A stretch of 17,543 nucleotides of DNA from Bacteroides sp. GTDB taxonomy: Bacteria > Bacteroidota > Bacteroidia > Bacteroidales > Bacteroidaceae. The stretch covers positions 1 to 17,543 of the forward strand of contig JASLCM010000169.1 of NCBI GenBank assembly GCA_030151845.1. The letters are read 5' to 3'. This document shows positions 1-7,907 of the stretch, piece after piece (positions within the stretch are counted from its first letter, which is position 1; every line of letters starts with the position of its first letter). A program made the translations under genes and the position numbers. The notes under the pieces were generated by a model. It was not told the origin of the DNA. It saw only the letters and a program-made list of their open reading frames with translations, and made no database searches.

Positions 1-270
1 AAAGTATACAACTTCTTCTGGGAAGGAGAAGAAGCTAGAAATGCCATTATTACAGGTAAGAGATTCCAAAGCTTTATAAAATTTAAATGGGAGTCTGACT
101 CTAGGGAAAATCTAGATAACACCTATTTTGAATTACGCATCAGTCAAAGCGAGCTAACCAAGCAGTGTATATTAAGCATTACTGAAGTTCTAGCCAAAGA
201 GGAAGCTAAAGATCAAATAGAACTTTGGAAAACCGAAGTTGAGACCATGCGAAGAGTATATGGCTTTTAA
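1..270 (+). CDS. START-like domain protein, C-terminal part (5' end outside window)
   Basis: Open in frame 1 from the first base to a TAA at 268-270, giving 89 residues of a protein whose start lies upstream of the window. The segment begins KVYNFFWEGEEARNAII, has a beta-strand pattern (FIKFKWE, TYFELRIS, CILSITEVL) and finishes with an amphipathic helix rich in E/K and ending RRVYGF. This matches my recollection of the small START-like (SRPBCC/AHSA1-type fold) proteins of Bacteroidota, about 130 residues long, that sit just upstream of a YjgP/YjgQ permease. No catalytic residue can be assigned and the ligand is unknown. The next gene is 76 nt downstream on the same strand, with a candidate promoter in the gap. 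The family call rests on memory of the sequence type and is moderately secure. Confidence 0.7.
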   Translation, partial: KVYNFFWEGEEARNAIITGKRFQSFIKFKWESDSRENLDNTYFELRISQSELTKQCILSITEVLAKEEAKDQIELWKTEVETMRRVYGF

Positions 271-290
271 TTATCTTTCAAAGATTTTGC

Positions 291-321
291 TTTCTACACT
301 CCCTTTTTTATATTAGTTTTG
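291..321 (+). promoter_or_regulatory. Candidate Bacteroidota promoter for the lptF-ribBA-aminotransferase operon
   Basis: TAGTTTTG at 314-321 fits the Bacteroidota -7 consensus TAnnTTTG. TTTC at 291-294 is one base off the -33 TTTG and lies 19 bp upstream, within the usual spacing. Transcription would start near 327, leaving a leader of about 20 nt before the ATG at 347. This is sequence-pattern evidence only. Confidence 0.45.
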
Positions 322-346
322 CACCTTATATTACTATGCAAATAAG

Positions 347-2242
347 ATGCTGCGAATAAAGAAACTAGATCGATACGTTCTAAAAAATTTTCTTCTACTA
401 TTTTCTGCAACCTTTTTTATCTGCTTATTCATTTTTATGATGCAGTTCCTGTGGAGATATGTGGATCAGTTGGTTGGAAAGGGACTAGGAGTTGAAGTAC
501 TTCTTCAATTTTTCTTCTACTCAGCTTTAACACTTATACCCGTTTCACTCCCATTAGCCGTATTATTAGCTTCTCTGATAACTTTTGGAAATTTTGGAGA
601 GCGGTTTGAACTTTTAGCGATGAAGGCTGCAGGAATCTCCTTAATAAAAATTATGCGCCCACTCATTGTTTTAATTGCATTTTTGTGCTTAACCTCTTTT
701 TTCTTTCAAAACATAATCACACCTGAAGCACAAACAAAACTCTACACATTAATTATTTCAATGAAGCAAAAATCTCCTGAGCTTGATATACCAGAGGGGG
801 TCTTCTATAATGAAATAAAGGGGTATAATCTATATGTCAAAGAAAAGGATCGTAAAACAGGCCTTCTTCGCCATATAACCATATACAACTTCAGCAATGG
901 TTTTGAAAACGCACAAATAGTAGTGGCCGACTCCGGTAGGTTAGAGATGGCAGAAGATAAACAGCACCTCTTCTTACGCTTATACAGTGGAGAGCTCTTT
1001 GAGAACCTAAAGGCTCAAAACATGAGTTCTGAAAATGTTCCTTACCGAAGAGAATCCTTTCAAGAAAAACACTCCATTATACAGTTTGATGCCGATTTTA
1101 ACATGGTTGATGAAAGCATTATGAGTGGCCAATCCAATAGCAAAAACATGCAGGAATTAGAGCTTTCTATAGACTCCATGCGAACTGTTGCAGACAGTAT
1201 TGGAAACGTTTATTTTGAAGAAGCTATATCAACCTCTTACCAAAAGCTAACAGGGCTTTCTAAAAACGACTCAACAGCTATACAAAAAGCAAACATTAAA
1301 GAGTTTGATGTTGACAGTATTCTGAAAGTATCGACCTTAAGTAAGCGACAAGCTGTCTTAAATAAAGCGTTGAATAAATCTGAAACCATTGGGGGCGATT
1401 GGGAGTTTAAGAGCTATACAGCTTCAAGAAATGATGAAAATATAAGAAGACATCAAATTGCTTGGCATGAAAAGTTTACGCTATCATTGGCCTGCCTAAT
1501 ATTCTTCTTCATTGGTGCTCCTCTAGGCGCTATTATTCGTAAAGGAGGTCTAGGAATGCCCGTAGTGATATCTGTTCTAATATTCATCGTTTACTACATT
1601 ATAAATAACACGGGCTATAAAATGGCTCGAGATGGAAATTGGATTATTTGGATGGGTATGTGGACCAGCACAGCAATCTTGGCACCAATTGGATTTTTCC
1701 TAACTTATAAGTCGAACAATGATTCTGTTGTGCTCAACGCCGATCTTTACATTGAGCTTGTTAAAAGATTTTTTGGTATCAGGGCAAAACGACATCTTTC
1801 AATAAAAGAAGTGGTAATAGAAACACCTAATTATAATGCTATAGGAGAACAACTGGAAGAGATAGAACAACACCTAATCCATTACCTCAAAACGGTAAAA
1901 CTTAAAAAGGCACCCAATTATATAAAGCTATGGGTTGGACATCAAGAAGATGAAGAGTTTAACTTTATTCGAACGAACCTAGAAAGTTGTATAGAGCAGC
2001 TGTCAAACTCAAAAGACTTTAAAGTTATCTCTTTTTTAAACAACTACCCTATTTTGCCAGCAAGAGCGCACACACGTCCGTTTGAAAATCGTTGGTTAAA
2101 TCTACTTTTTGGTGTATTTTTACCTATCGGCCTATTCTACTACTTCAGAGTATGGATATTCAGAATAAGGCTTGAGAAAGATTTAAATAGTATACAAAAA
2201 AACAATAAAGAAATAAGATCCATTATTGACATAAAAGAATAA
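347..2242 (+). CDS. LptF/LptG-family (YjgP/YjgQ) LPS-export permease, long form
   Basis: Inner-membrane permease expected to work with the LptB ATPase to extract lipopolysaccharide and pass it to the periplasmic Lpt bridge. Three hydrophobic helices lie near residues 14-34, 55-80 and 102-122, followed by a periplasmic beta-rich stretch (about 125-250), then helices near 377-397, 403-421 and 432-453. The family-typical GAPLGAIIRKGGLGMPV segment spans 390-406, between TM4 and TM5. The protein has 631 residues, against roughly 360 for proteobacterial LptF/LptG. The extra length is a polar, helix-prone insertion at about 255-365 and a C-terminal extension (about 455-631) holding a further hydrophobic segment at 585-607. 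Long forms are common in Bacteroidota, so this is not a fusion artefact. It cannot be assigned to LptF or LptG from sequence alone. ribBA starts 2 nt after its stop. Confidence 0.9.
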   Translation: MLRIKKLDRYVLKNFLLLFSATFFICLFIFMMQFLWRYVDQLVGKGLGVEVLLQFFFYSALTLIPVSLPLAVLLASLITFGNFGERFELLAMKAAGISLIKIMRPLIVLIAFLCLTSFFFQNIITPEAQTKLYTLIISMKQKSPELDIPEGVFYNEIKGYNLYVKEKDRKTGLLRHITIYNFSNGFENAQIVVADSGRLEMAEDKQHLFLRLYSGELFENLKAQNMSSENVPYRRESFQEKHSIIQFDADFNMVDESIMSGQSNSKNMQELELSIDSMRTVADSIGNVYFEEAISTSYQKLTGLSKNDSTAIQKANIKEFDVDSILKVSTLSKRQAVLNKALNKSETIGGDWEFKSYTASRNDENIRRHQIAWHEKFTLSLACLIFFFIGAPLGAIIRKGGLGMPVVISVLIFIVYYIINNTGYKMARDGNWIIWMGMWTSTAILAPIGFFLTYKSNNDSVVLNADLYIELVKRFFGIRAKRHLSIKEVVIETPNYNAIGEQLEEIEQHLIHYLKTVKLKKAPNYIKLWVGHQEDEEFNFIRTNLESCIEQLSNSKDFKVISFLNNYPILPARAHTRPFENRWLNLLFGVFLPIGLFYYFRVWIFRIRLEKDLNSIQKNNKEIRSIIDIKE

Positions 2243-2244
2243 GT

Positions 2245-3456
2245 ATGGAAGAAGTGAAGCTACACACAATCGAAGAGGCCATCCAAGACATAAAAGATGG
2301 CAAATTTGTTATTGTGGTTGACGATGAAGATCGTGAGAATGAAGGTGATTTCATTATTGCCGCAGAAAAGATAACTCCTGAAAAGGTTAATTTCATGTTA
2401 AAGAATGGAAGAGGAGTTTTATGTGCACCTATTACAGAAGAGAGATGTGAAGAACTAGAGTTAGAGATGCAAGCCTCAGAAAACACCTCTTTATATGACA
2501 CCCCCTTTACAATCACTGTGGATCTTCTTGAAGGATGTACCACTGGTGTCTCCATACACGACCGCGCAGCAACTATTAAAGCGTTAGCCGATCCGAAAAC
2601 GAAACCCACAGATTTAGCTAGACCAGGACATATCAATCCTCTTAGAGCTAAATCTAAAGGCGTACTACGAAGAGCTGGCCATACAGAAGCTGCTGTCGAT
2701 TTAGCTCGATTAGCGGGCTTACAACCTGCAGGTGCTTTGATAGAAATTTTAAATGAAGACGGCACTATGGCTAGGTTACCTGAACTGTTGGAAATATCAA
2801 AAGAGACTGGTATTAAAATTATATCAATAAAAGACCTAATAGCCTACCGTTTAAAGGTTGAATCTATCGTTGAAAAAGGCGTGGAAGTTGATATGCCCAC
2901 AGAGTACGGACACTTCCGACTGATTCCTTTTAAACAGAAATCAAATAACTTAGAACATGTAGCTCTTATTAAAGGAACATGGGATAAAGATGAAGCAATA
3001 CTTGTACGTGTACACTCGTCTTGTGTCACAGGAGATATCTTTGGCTCTGCTAGATGTGAATGCGGAGATCAACTGCATGAAGCTATGAAGATGATAGACC
3101 AAGCAGGAAAAGGGGTTATTGTTTATATGAATCAAGAGGGTAGAGGCATCGGACTAATGAATAAAATTGCTGCATACAAACTTCAAGAGGAGGGACTAGA
3201 TACGGTCGATGCCAACTTACACCTAGGCTTTAAAGCAGATGAGAGAGACTATGGTGTAGGAGCACAGATCTTAAGAGAAGTTGGAGTTAACAAAATGAAG
3301 CTTCTTACGAATAATCCTGTTAAACGCATTGGTTTAGAAGCCTATGGGTTGGAAATCAGTGAAATCGTTGGTATAGAAATTGAACCCAATAAATACAACG
3401 TAAAATACCTTAAGACCAAGCAAAAAAGAATGGGACATAACCTACATTTAAAATAA
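2245..3456 (+). CDS. ribBA: RibBA: 3,4-dihydroxy-2-butanone 4-phosphate synthase / GTP cyclohydrolase II
   Basis: Bifunctional cytoplasmic enzyme supplying both precursors of riboflavin: DHBP from ribulose 5-phosphate (N-terminal half) and the pyrimidine from GTP (C-terminal half). The DHBPS domain (about 1-205) shows the acidic DDEDRENEGD loop (26-35), RPGHI (126-130) and RRAGHTEA (142-149). The GCH II domain (about 208-403) has the zinc cysteines C260, C271 and C273 in SSCVTGDIFGSARCECG, then YMNQEGRGIGL (294-304), ADERDYG (331-337) and TNNPVKRIGLEAYG (355-368). Both halves look complete, so each activity should be intact. At 403 residues it has the usual length of the fusion. The ATG follows the permease stop by 2 nt and its own TAA is 2 nt before the next start, so translation of the three genes is probably coupled. 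I see no FMN riboswitch upstream. Confidence 0.97.
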   Translation: MEEVKLHTIEEAIQDIKDGKFVIVVDDEDRENEGDFIIAAEKITPEKVNFMLKNGRGVLCAPITEERCEELELEMQASENTSLYDTPFTITVDLLEGCTTGVSIHDRAATIKALADPKTKPTDLARPGHINPLRAKSKGVLRRAGHTEAAVDLARLAGLQPAGALIEILNEDGTMARLPELLEISKETGIKIISIKDLIAYRLKVESIVEKGVEVDMPTEYGHFRLIPFKQKSNNLEHVALIKGTWDKDEAILVRVHSSCVTGDIFGSARCECGDQLHEAMKMIDQAGKGVIVYMNQEGRGIGLMNKIAAYKLQEEGLDTVDANLHLGFKADERDYGVGAQILREVGVNKMKLLTNNPVKRIGLEAYGLEISEIVGIEIEPNKYNVKYLKTKQKRMGHNLHLK

Positions 3457-3458
3457 TT

Positions 3459-4655
3459 ATGAACAACAACATTTCCAATCGACTAAATTCACTCTCACAA
3501 TCTGAAACATTAGCAATGTCTCAAAAGAGTAGTGAGCTAAAGGAGAAAGGTATTGATGTCATTAACCTTAGTGTTGGAGAACCCGACTTCGACACCCCCT
3601 TAGCTATTAAAACAGCTGCTAAAAATGCTATAGACAATAATTTCTCAAAATATACACCAGTTCCTGGTTTATTATCTTTAAGAAATGCAATAGTAAAGAA
3701 GCTTGCTCAAGAAAACAACCTCTCCTATACACCAGAACAGATAAGCTGTTCAAATGGAGCAAAACAGGCTATCTGTAATGTAATTCTTACACTAATCAAT
3801 CCTGGTGATGAAGTTATTATACCTGCACCGTATTGGGTTAGTTATCCACAAATGGTAAAATTAGCCGAGGGTGTACCGCATATTATCGAAACAGGAATTG
3901 ACCAAGACTTTAAGATTACAGCTCAACAACTGGATCGAGCCATCACTGAAAAAACAAAATTAGTTATTTTATGCTCACCATCAAATCCAACAGGAGCTGT
4001 ATACAGTAAGAAGGAGTTAGGCGAACTTGCTCAAGTTCTTGCTAAGCACCCTCATGTTTATGTGATTGCTGATGAAATTTATGAGCACATAACCTATACT
4101 GAAAGCCATGAAAGCATCGCGCAGTTCGATGAGATCCATGAACGTGTGGTTATTATCAATGGGGTTTCGAAAGCATACGCTATGACTGGATGGAGGTTAG
4201 GCTTTGCTGCTGGCTCGAAATGGATTATTAGTGCTTGCAATAAGCTACAAGGACAATACACCTCAGGAGCCTCATCTATCTCGCAAAAAGCTGCTGAAGC
4301 TGCTTATTTAGGCGGACTCGAGGAGGTTCATAAAATGAAAACAGCTTTCCAAAGAAGAAGAGATCTAATTGTAGAGTTAGCGAAAAATATCCCAGGACTT
4401 GAAGTGAATACTCCTGAAGGAGCCTTCTACCTATTCCCCAAATGTGATTACTACTTTGGTAAAAAAGCTGGAAACAAAAAGATAAACAATGCATCAGACT
4501 TAGCCATGTATCTCCTCGAAGAGGGCAATGTGGCTTGTGTGGCTGGTAGTGCTTTTGGTGCTCCTAACTACATACGAATGAGCTATGCTACAAGTGAAGA
4601 GAATATTATTGAAGCTTTAAGTAGGTTAAAACAAGCTTTATCAAAACTTAGATAG
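3459..4655 (+). CDS. Class I PLP-dependent aminotransferase (aspartate aminotransferase type, Ib subgroup)
   Basis: Cytoplasmic fold-type I transaminase, 398 residues, probably exchanging the amino group of aspartate (or an aromatic amino acid) with 2-oxoglutarate. N-terminal SVGEPDFDTP (38-47) and KYTPVPG (64-70) are typical of the Ib subgroup. PLP-site residues are visible: SNGAKQA (98-104), SPSNPTG (173-179) with N176, ADEIYEH (204-210) with D205, and the Schiff-base lysine K238 in SKAYAMTGWRLGF. R373 in YIRMSYA is the expected carboxylate-binding arginine. The ATG lies 2 nt after the ribBA stop, making it the last gene of the operon, and a strong terminator follows 23 nt after the stop. 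The family is certain; the exact substrate (Asp, Tyr/Phe or prephenate) is not decided by sequence. Confidence 0.93.
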   Translation: MNNNISNRLNSLSQSETLAMSQKSSELKEKGIDVINLSVGEPDFDTPLAIKTAAKNAIDNNFSKYTPVPGLLSLRNAIVKKLAQENNLSYTPEQISCSNGAKQAICNVILTLINPGDEVIIPAPYWVSYPQMVKLAEGVPHIIETGIDQDFKITAQQLDRAITEKTKLVILCSPSNPTGAVYSKKELGELAQVLAKHPHVYVIADEIYEHITYTESHESIAQFDEIHERVVIINGVSKAYAMTGWRLGFAAGSKWIISACNKLQGQYTSGASSISQKAAEAAYLGGLEEVHKMKTAFQRRRDLIVELAKNIPGLEVNTPEGAFYLFPKCDYYFGKKAGNKKINNASDLAMYLLEEGNVACVAGSAFGAPNYIRMSYATSEENIIEALSRLKQALSKLR

Positions 4656-4677
4656 GATTTTTCGATCCTCTAGAAAC

Positions 4678-4717
4678 AAAAAAGCTCCTTCTAAATTTAC
4701 TTAGTCGGAGCTTTTTT
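4678..4717. terminator. Bidirectional intrinsic terminator between convergent transcripts
   Basis: An 11-bp perfect stem, AAAAAAGCTCC (4678-4688) with GGAGCTTTTTT (4707-4717). The 18-nt loop can itself pair CTAA (4691-4694) with TTAG (4701-4704). The A-tract on one side and the T-tract on the other mean RNA from either strand ends in a U-run. It therefore serves both the plus-strand aminotransferase operon and the minus-strand barrel gene ending at 4761. A small extra hairpin, AGGAT/ATCCT (4654-4669), overlaps the aminotransferase stop codon. Confidence 0.9.
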
Positions 4718-4760
4718 AAACACACAAAAGTTATATAAATCACGGAAATAGTATATCTAT

Positions 4761-6365
4761 TTAAAATCTAACACCCATAGTTAAGAAAACTTTACTGCGG
4801 TTATCTTTTACATCTGTATAAGACAGATCTGAATCATTAAAAGGCTTAAAGCTTTCTTTCGCTGTTCTATACATATAAGCTAAATCTGCATAGATTCTTT
4901 TTCCACTATATCCCATACCTATGGTATATATATTTGAAGATTTAGAGTTAGAGAAATCTGTATCTGTACTAATTGAGTTTACAGGTAATACCTTAGCAGC
5001 ATTCTCTTTAAATATTGCCGAATTAAAATTATACCCTATACGAAAAGCGAACTCAGAGATAGGACGAAACTCTGCTCCTAAACGGATAGCGTTTACCCCT
5101 TTTAGCTGTTCTCTTTGAGCAGTTTCTGCTAATCTACCCCCATCAGGATGGGTGAATCTTAAACTTGAATAATCCTTATACTCATATTCCGCTCCTAAAG
5201 CTAACTGGCTACCTACAGTATATCCTAAACTAAGATTATAAACCCAAGGAGTTCTAAAGTCATAGTCACGAAGCATATTTCCCATATTACCTCCCCAGCT
5301 AGTCTCTTCATTGAAAGTATCAATGTGATACTCCTTAAACTCTTCAGTGATCTCCTCTCCCTCAACACCTACTTGTTGCCAAACTCCAGTGCTTAATATA
5401 GAGCTAGTCTCTAGGGTTAGTTTATAAAAAGTAGGAGAATGAATCGCCATACCAATACGAAGAGGTGAATACTCAAAAGGCCTTACAATAGCACCTAGTT
5501 TAAAATCAAAACCAGATCCAGATATTCTATTAAAGCTTTGTAGTTGAGAGTACTGGCTGTTAGTCCCATCTTCATTTGCCCCACCTAAATCTTCGTCATA
5601 AATGGAATATTTCTTATAATTTACATCATAAGCACCAATCGTCAGCCCTAAATAAAAACGATCATTTAAGTTCAACGCTACATTGAAATCGTACTGATCA
5701 ATTCCTCCACTCTCTTTCGAGTAGAACTCAGAGTTAGGAGTATCAAAATTACCAACTCCATAGCCATCTTCACCAAAGTCGTGTACAAGACCTCCATAAT
5801 AACCTAAAGCTCCAAGCCATCCCAACCTATCATCTTCAAAGGGAGTATCTGTATTTATCCCTGCAACTCCCATCTCCTCTGCTTGCTGAGCCATCATAAA
5901 AGTCTGACTGATAAACTCATCATTCGGACCTCGATTGAGCAAGCCTCCCATACTCATATTCTTATAAAACGATTTTCCACGCTGATAATTAAAACCAAAA
6001 TTAAGATAGCGTAAAGCTGTATAATCACCCATTTTGGTTGAAAAAACAAACCCTATATTATCAAACGAGAATCTATTTTTTTCGTGGTTATCTTTATTAC
6101 CGATGTAATTTGCGTCCAGCTCCATAGAGGTAAAACCTATGGTAGCTGCAGCATCGTTACTACGGTATATACCAATGCCTGCAGGATTGGTACGCATGGT
6201 TGAGAGATCTCCTCCCAATGCTCCCATCGCACCTCCCATACCCACAAAGCGTGCACTTCCTGAGAAGTCCTTATCTATTATTTTAGCAGCATCATATATG
6301 GATTGAGCATGAATGGTAAGTGCCCCAATGCATAAACTAACAATTAGTACTATCTTTTTCATCAT
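4761..6365 (-). CDS. OmpP1/FadL/TodX-type outer-membrane beta-barrel protein
   Basis: A 534-residue secreted protein. The signal peptide (residues 1-20, MMKKIVLIVSLCIGALTIHA) has a likely cleavage before QS. The mature N-terminus carries GSARFVGMGGAMGALGGD (36-53) and TNPAG (59-63), the hallmark start of the Bacteroidota OmpP1/FadL-like barrels. The rest alternates short aromatic-rich beta strands (e.g. YNLSLGYTVG, IYTIGMGYSG) and ends in VFLTMGVRF, the terminal aromatic signal for outer-membrane barrel insertion. FadL relatives take up hydrophobic compounds, but the substrate here is unknown and some homologues may be structural. It is the second gene of a minus-strand pair, 26 nt downstream of the Arg/Ser/Thr-rich secreted protein. 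The start has two adjacent ATGs (6365 and 6362); either could be used. Confidence 0.85.
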   Translation of the reverse strand: MMKKIVLIVSLCIGALTIHAQSIYDAAKIIDKDFSGSARFVGMGGAMGALGGDLSTMRTNPAGIGIYRSNDAAATIGFTSMELDANYIGNKDNHEKNRFSFDNIGFVFSTKMGDYTALRYLNFGFNYQRGKSFYKNMSMGGLLNRGPNDEFISQTFMMAQQAEEMGVAGINTDTPFEDDRLGWLGALGYYGGLVHDFGEDGYGVGNFDTPNSEFYSKESGGIDQYDFNVALNLNDRFYLGLTIGAYDVNYKKYSIYDEDLGGANEDGTNSQYSQLQSFNRISGSGFDFKLGAIVRPFEYSPLRIGMAIHSPTFYKLTLETSSILSTGVWQQVGVEGEEITEEFKEYHIDTFNEETSWGGNMGNMLRDYDFRTPWVYNLSLGYTVGSQLALGAEYEYKDYSSLRFTHPDGGRLAETAQREQLKGVNAIRLGAEFRPISEFAFRIGYNFNSAIFKENAAKVLPVNSISTDTDFSNSKSSNIYTIGMGYSGKRIYADLAYMYRTAKESFKPFNDSDLSYTDVKDNRSKVFLTMGVRF

Positions 6366-6391
6366 ACTACTTTATCTTATTTTGTTAATGT

Positions 6392-7669
6392 TTACCTACG
6401 TGTTGTTCTACTAGAACCGCCACCACCTGTGCTTCTCGAAGAACCTCCACTAGAACGAGTGGAACTACCACTAGTTGACCTGTAACTACTTCCTCCTGTA
6501 GATCTACTTGGTGAATATGTTCGAGAAGAGTTACTTGGCGTATAACTCCTTGTAGGAGAGGAACTGTTTGTTCTATTTCTTGTTGAAGAGTCTGTAGAAC
6601 GATTAAATGTTCGAGTACGTGTAGTTGAATTAGTATTCGGTGTACTGCGTGTCGTTCTTGCCGCCCCACCAGTTATCCTAGAGCTATTCACCCTCGTACT
6701 ACTAGGTCTTGTATATGTTCTTGTAGTACCTGTCGTACCCTCTCTGTTTACTCTCACTCGGTTATTTGTAGGAGAGACAACCCTTGTGTTTGCTCTTCGT
6801 CCTGTTGTTACACGCTGACTAGAGTGAGAAGAACCCGAACGGACTGCATCTACATTTCTTCTATTTGTACTACCACCGGTATAGGTAGATCGATTATTAG
6901 AACGTACGGTTCTTACGTTTCCTCTATTGTTTGCTGAGTTTGGATAATAAGACCTACGATAGGTTCTAGTTCCTGGTCTACTACGAACATACCCCCCATA
7001 ATAGGGATAATAGCTAGGATACCCCCAATAGTGATGATGGTGATAATGTCCACCCCACCCCCAAGATGGCCCATACCAAGAGCTATAAGGATAATAACTA
7101 TAAGGATAGCCTGAATACCCCCATCCCCAGTTAAAACTTAATGATCCAAATCTCCAGGAAGACCATAAACGATTACTAAAGGTAGGAAAAGCATAGGCAT
7201 ACCACCCATCGGTATATACATTCCAATCCCAGGAGTTCAAACCATAAACAACATCCCAATAGTAGGGACTACTTATGTGCACAGCATAACGCGGATTTCT
7301 AAAGCGAATTAATCGTTGAGCATATTCATAATCATCACGCGATCCTTCAAAGCCATAGACCCAATCCCCTTGATTGTTTCCTAAATCATCAACATAATAA
7401 TCATCTTCTGATAGATAATTCCCATCAGTCCGACGATTATAAACATCCACATCTCTTGAATTTGTCTTTGAGCCCCGAATATGCACTGTTCTCATCGTAG
7501 GGTCTCCAACATGAACTGTGGAGGTTTCTTTACCTCCTATTGTTTGAACAGAAGACTTCTCCTGTTTACTTTTTTTAGGAACAAAGTAAAGGTCGTCGCT
7601 TGCACTTTGCGCCATAGCTGCCACAGGCAACAACAAAGCAGAAAACAATAAAACAACTATATTTTTCAT
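6392..7669 (-). CDS. Secreted aromatic-rich / Arg-Ser-Thr-rich low-complexity protein, function unknown
   Basis: From the ATG at 7669 this encodes 425 residues. A GTG two codons upstream is in frame, but the ATG places the signal peptide (MKNIVVLLFSALLLPVAAMA, then QS) exactly at the N-terminus, so I prefer it. Parts in order: a polar, mildly acidic region (22-125); a region dense in Trp/Tyr/Gly/Pro (about 130-228), including a GHYHHHHYWGYP histidine cluster near 207-218; and a tail of about 200 residues (228-425) almost entirely R, S, T, G and N, with only three acidic residues (D274, E310, D360). The tail is strongly basic and presumably disordered. I recall similar Bacteroides proteins labelled 'vitellogenin II precursor', which says nothing about function. 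The barrel gene follows 26 nt downstream. Cell-surface or periplasmic binding to anionic polymer is only a guess. Confidence 0.75.
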   Translation of the reverse strand: MKNIVVLLFSALLLPVAAMAQSASDDLYFVPKKSKQEKSSVQTIGGKETSTVHVGDPTMRTVHIRGSKTNSRDVDVYNRRTDGNYLSEDDYYVDDLGNNQGDWVYGFEGSRDDYEYAQRLIRFRNPRYAVHISSPYYWDVVYGLNSWDWNVYTDGWYAYAFPTFSNRLWSSWRFGSLSFNWGWGYSGYPYSYYPYSSWYGPSWGWGGHYHHHHYWGYPSYYPYYGGYVRSRPGTRTYRRSYYPNSANNRGNVRTVRSNNRSTYTGGSTNRRNVDAVRSGSSHSSQRVTTGRRANTRVVSPTNNRVRVNREGTTGTTRTYTRPSSTRVNSSRITGGAARTTRSTPNTNSTTRTRTFNRSTDSSTRNRTNSSSPTRSYTPSNSSRTYSPSRSTGGSSYRSTSGSSTRSSGGSSRSTGGGGSSRTTRR

Positions 7670-7710
7670 AACCACTACTTTTAATCATCCTTGTGAACTA
7701 TTTCACATTA

Positions 7711-7718
7711 CAAATGTA
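7711..7718 (-). promoter_or_regulatory. Candidate -7 element for the secreted-protein/barrel pair
   Basis: On the minus strand this reads TACATTTG, a full match to the Bacteroidota -7 consensus TAnnTTTG. The -33 element is weak (TTCC at 7743-7740, spacing 21). The predicted start near 7705 leaves a leader of about 35 nt before the ATG at 7669. Confidence 0.45.
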
Positions 7719-7763
7719 AAAATAGAAAAGCTTCCTTCTGGAATAATATCCCCAATAACCTTG

Positions 7764-7775
7764 AGGGAAATCCCT
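7764..7775. promoter_or_regulatory. Perfect palindrome AGGGA-AA-TCCCT in the divergent promoter region
   Basis: AGGGA (7764-7768) and TCCCT (7771-7775) form an inverted repeat about 60 bp upstream of the predicted start of the minus-strand pair and about 115 bp upstream of the prmA start. A further CCCC at 7750-7753 could pair with the GGG alternatively. Position and symmetry suit a regulator site, but no binding family is recognised. Confidence 0.3.
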
Positions 7776-7855
7776 ATTTTAAGAAAACTCTCTTTAGATA
7801 CACAACAAATAAACAACACAATTGTTGCATTTTACTATACTTCTAGCCTATTATG

Positions 7856-7886
7856 TTTTATCACCTCAACTTTATAGATAACTTTG
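7856..7886 (+). promoter_or_regulatory. Candidate promoter of prmA
   Basis: TAACTTTG at 7879-7886 is a full match to TAnnTTTG. TTTT at 7856-7859 lies 19 bp upstream in the -33 position (one mismatch to TTTG). Transcription would start near 7892, about 16 nt before the ATG at 7908. The position rules out the in-frame TTG at 7884 as the start codon, because that codon lies inside the -7 box. Confidence 0.5.
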
Positions 7887-7907
7887 TACGCTAGATTAAT
7901 TATAGAT

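Noticed and set aside
2223..2765. 180-codon open frame antisense to the first half of ribBA
   Set aside because: It lies entirely opposite a well-conserved enzyme domain, has serine-rich composition typical of antisense reading and shows no domain or start context.
6385..6669. 94-codon frame on the minus strand, rich in Val/Leu/Gln
   Set aside because: It is the +1 shadow of the repetitive Arg/Ser/Thr codons of the secreted protein; the repeated composition follows from that repeat.
7060..7207. Histidine run of the secreted protein as a defined metal site
   Set aside because: The run sits in low-complexity aromatic sequence; no fold or spacing supports a specific metal-binding domain, so I keep it as an observation only.
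7670..7675. GTG start two codons upstream of the secreted protein
   Set aside because: The in-frame ATG at 7669 gives a standard signal peptide directly (MKNIV), so the GTG is unnecessary.
7884..7907. Upstream TTG start extending prmA by 8 codons
   Set aside because: The codon lies inside the likely -7 promoter box and the added residues match nothing in the family; the ATG at 7908 gives a normal PrmA N-terminus.
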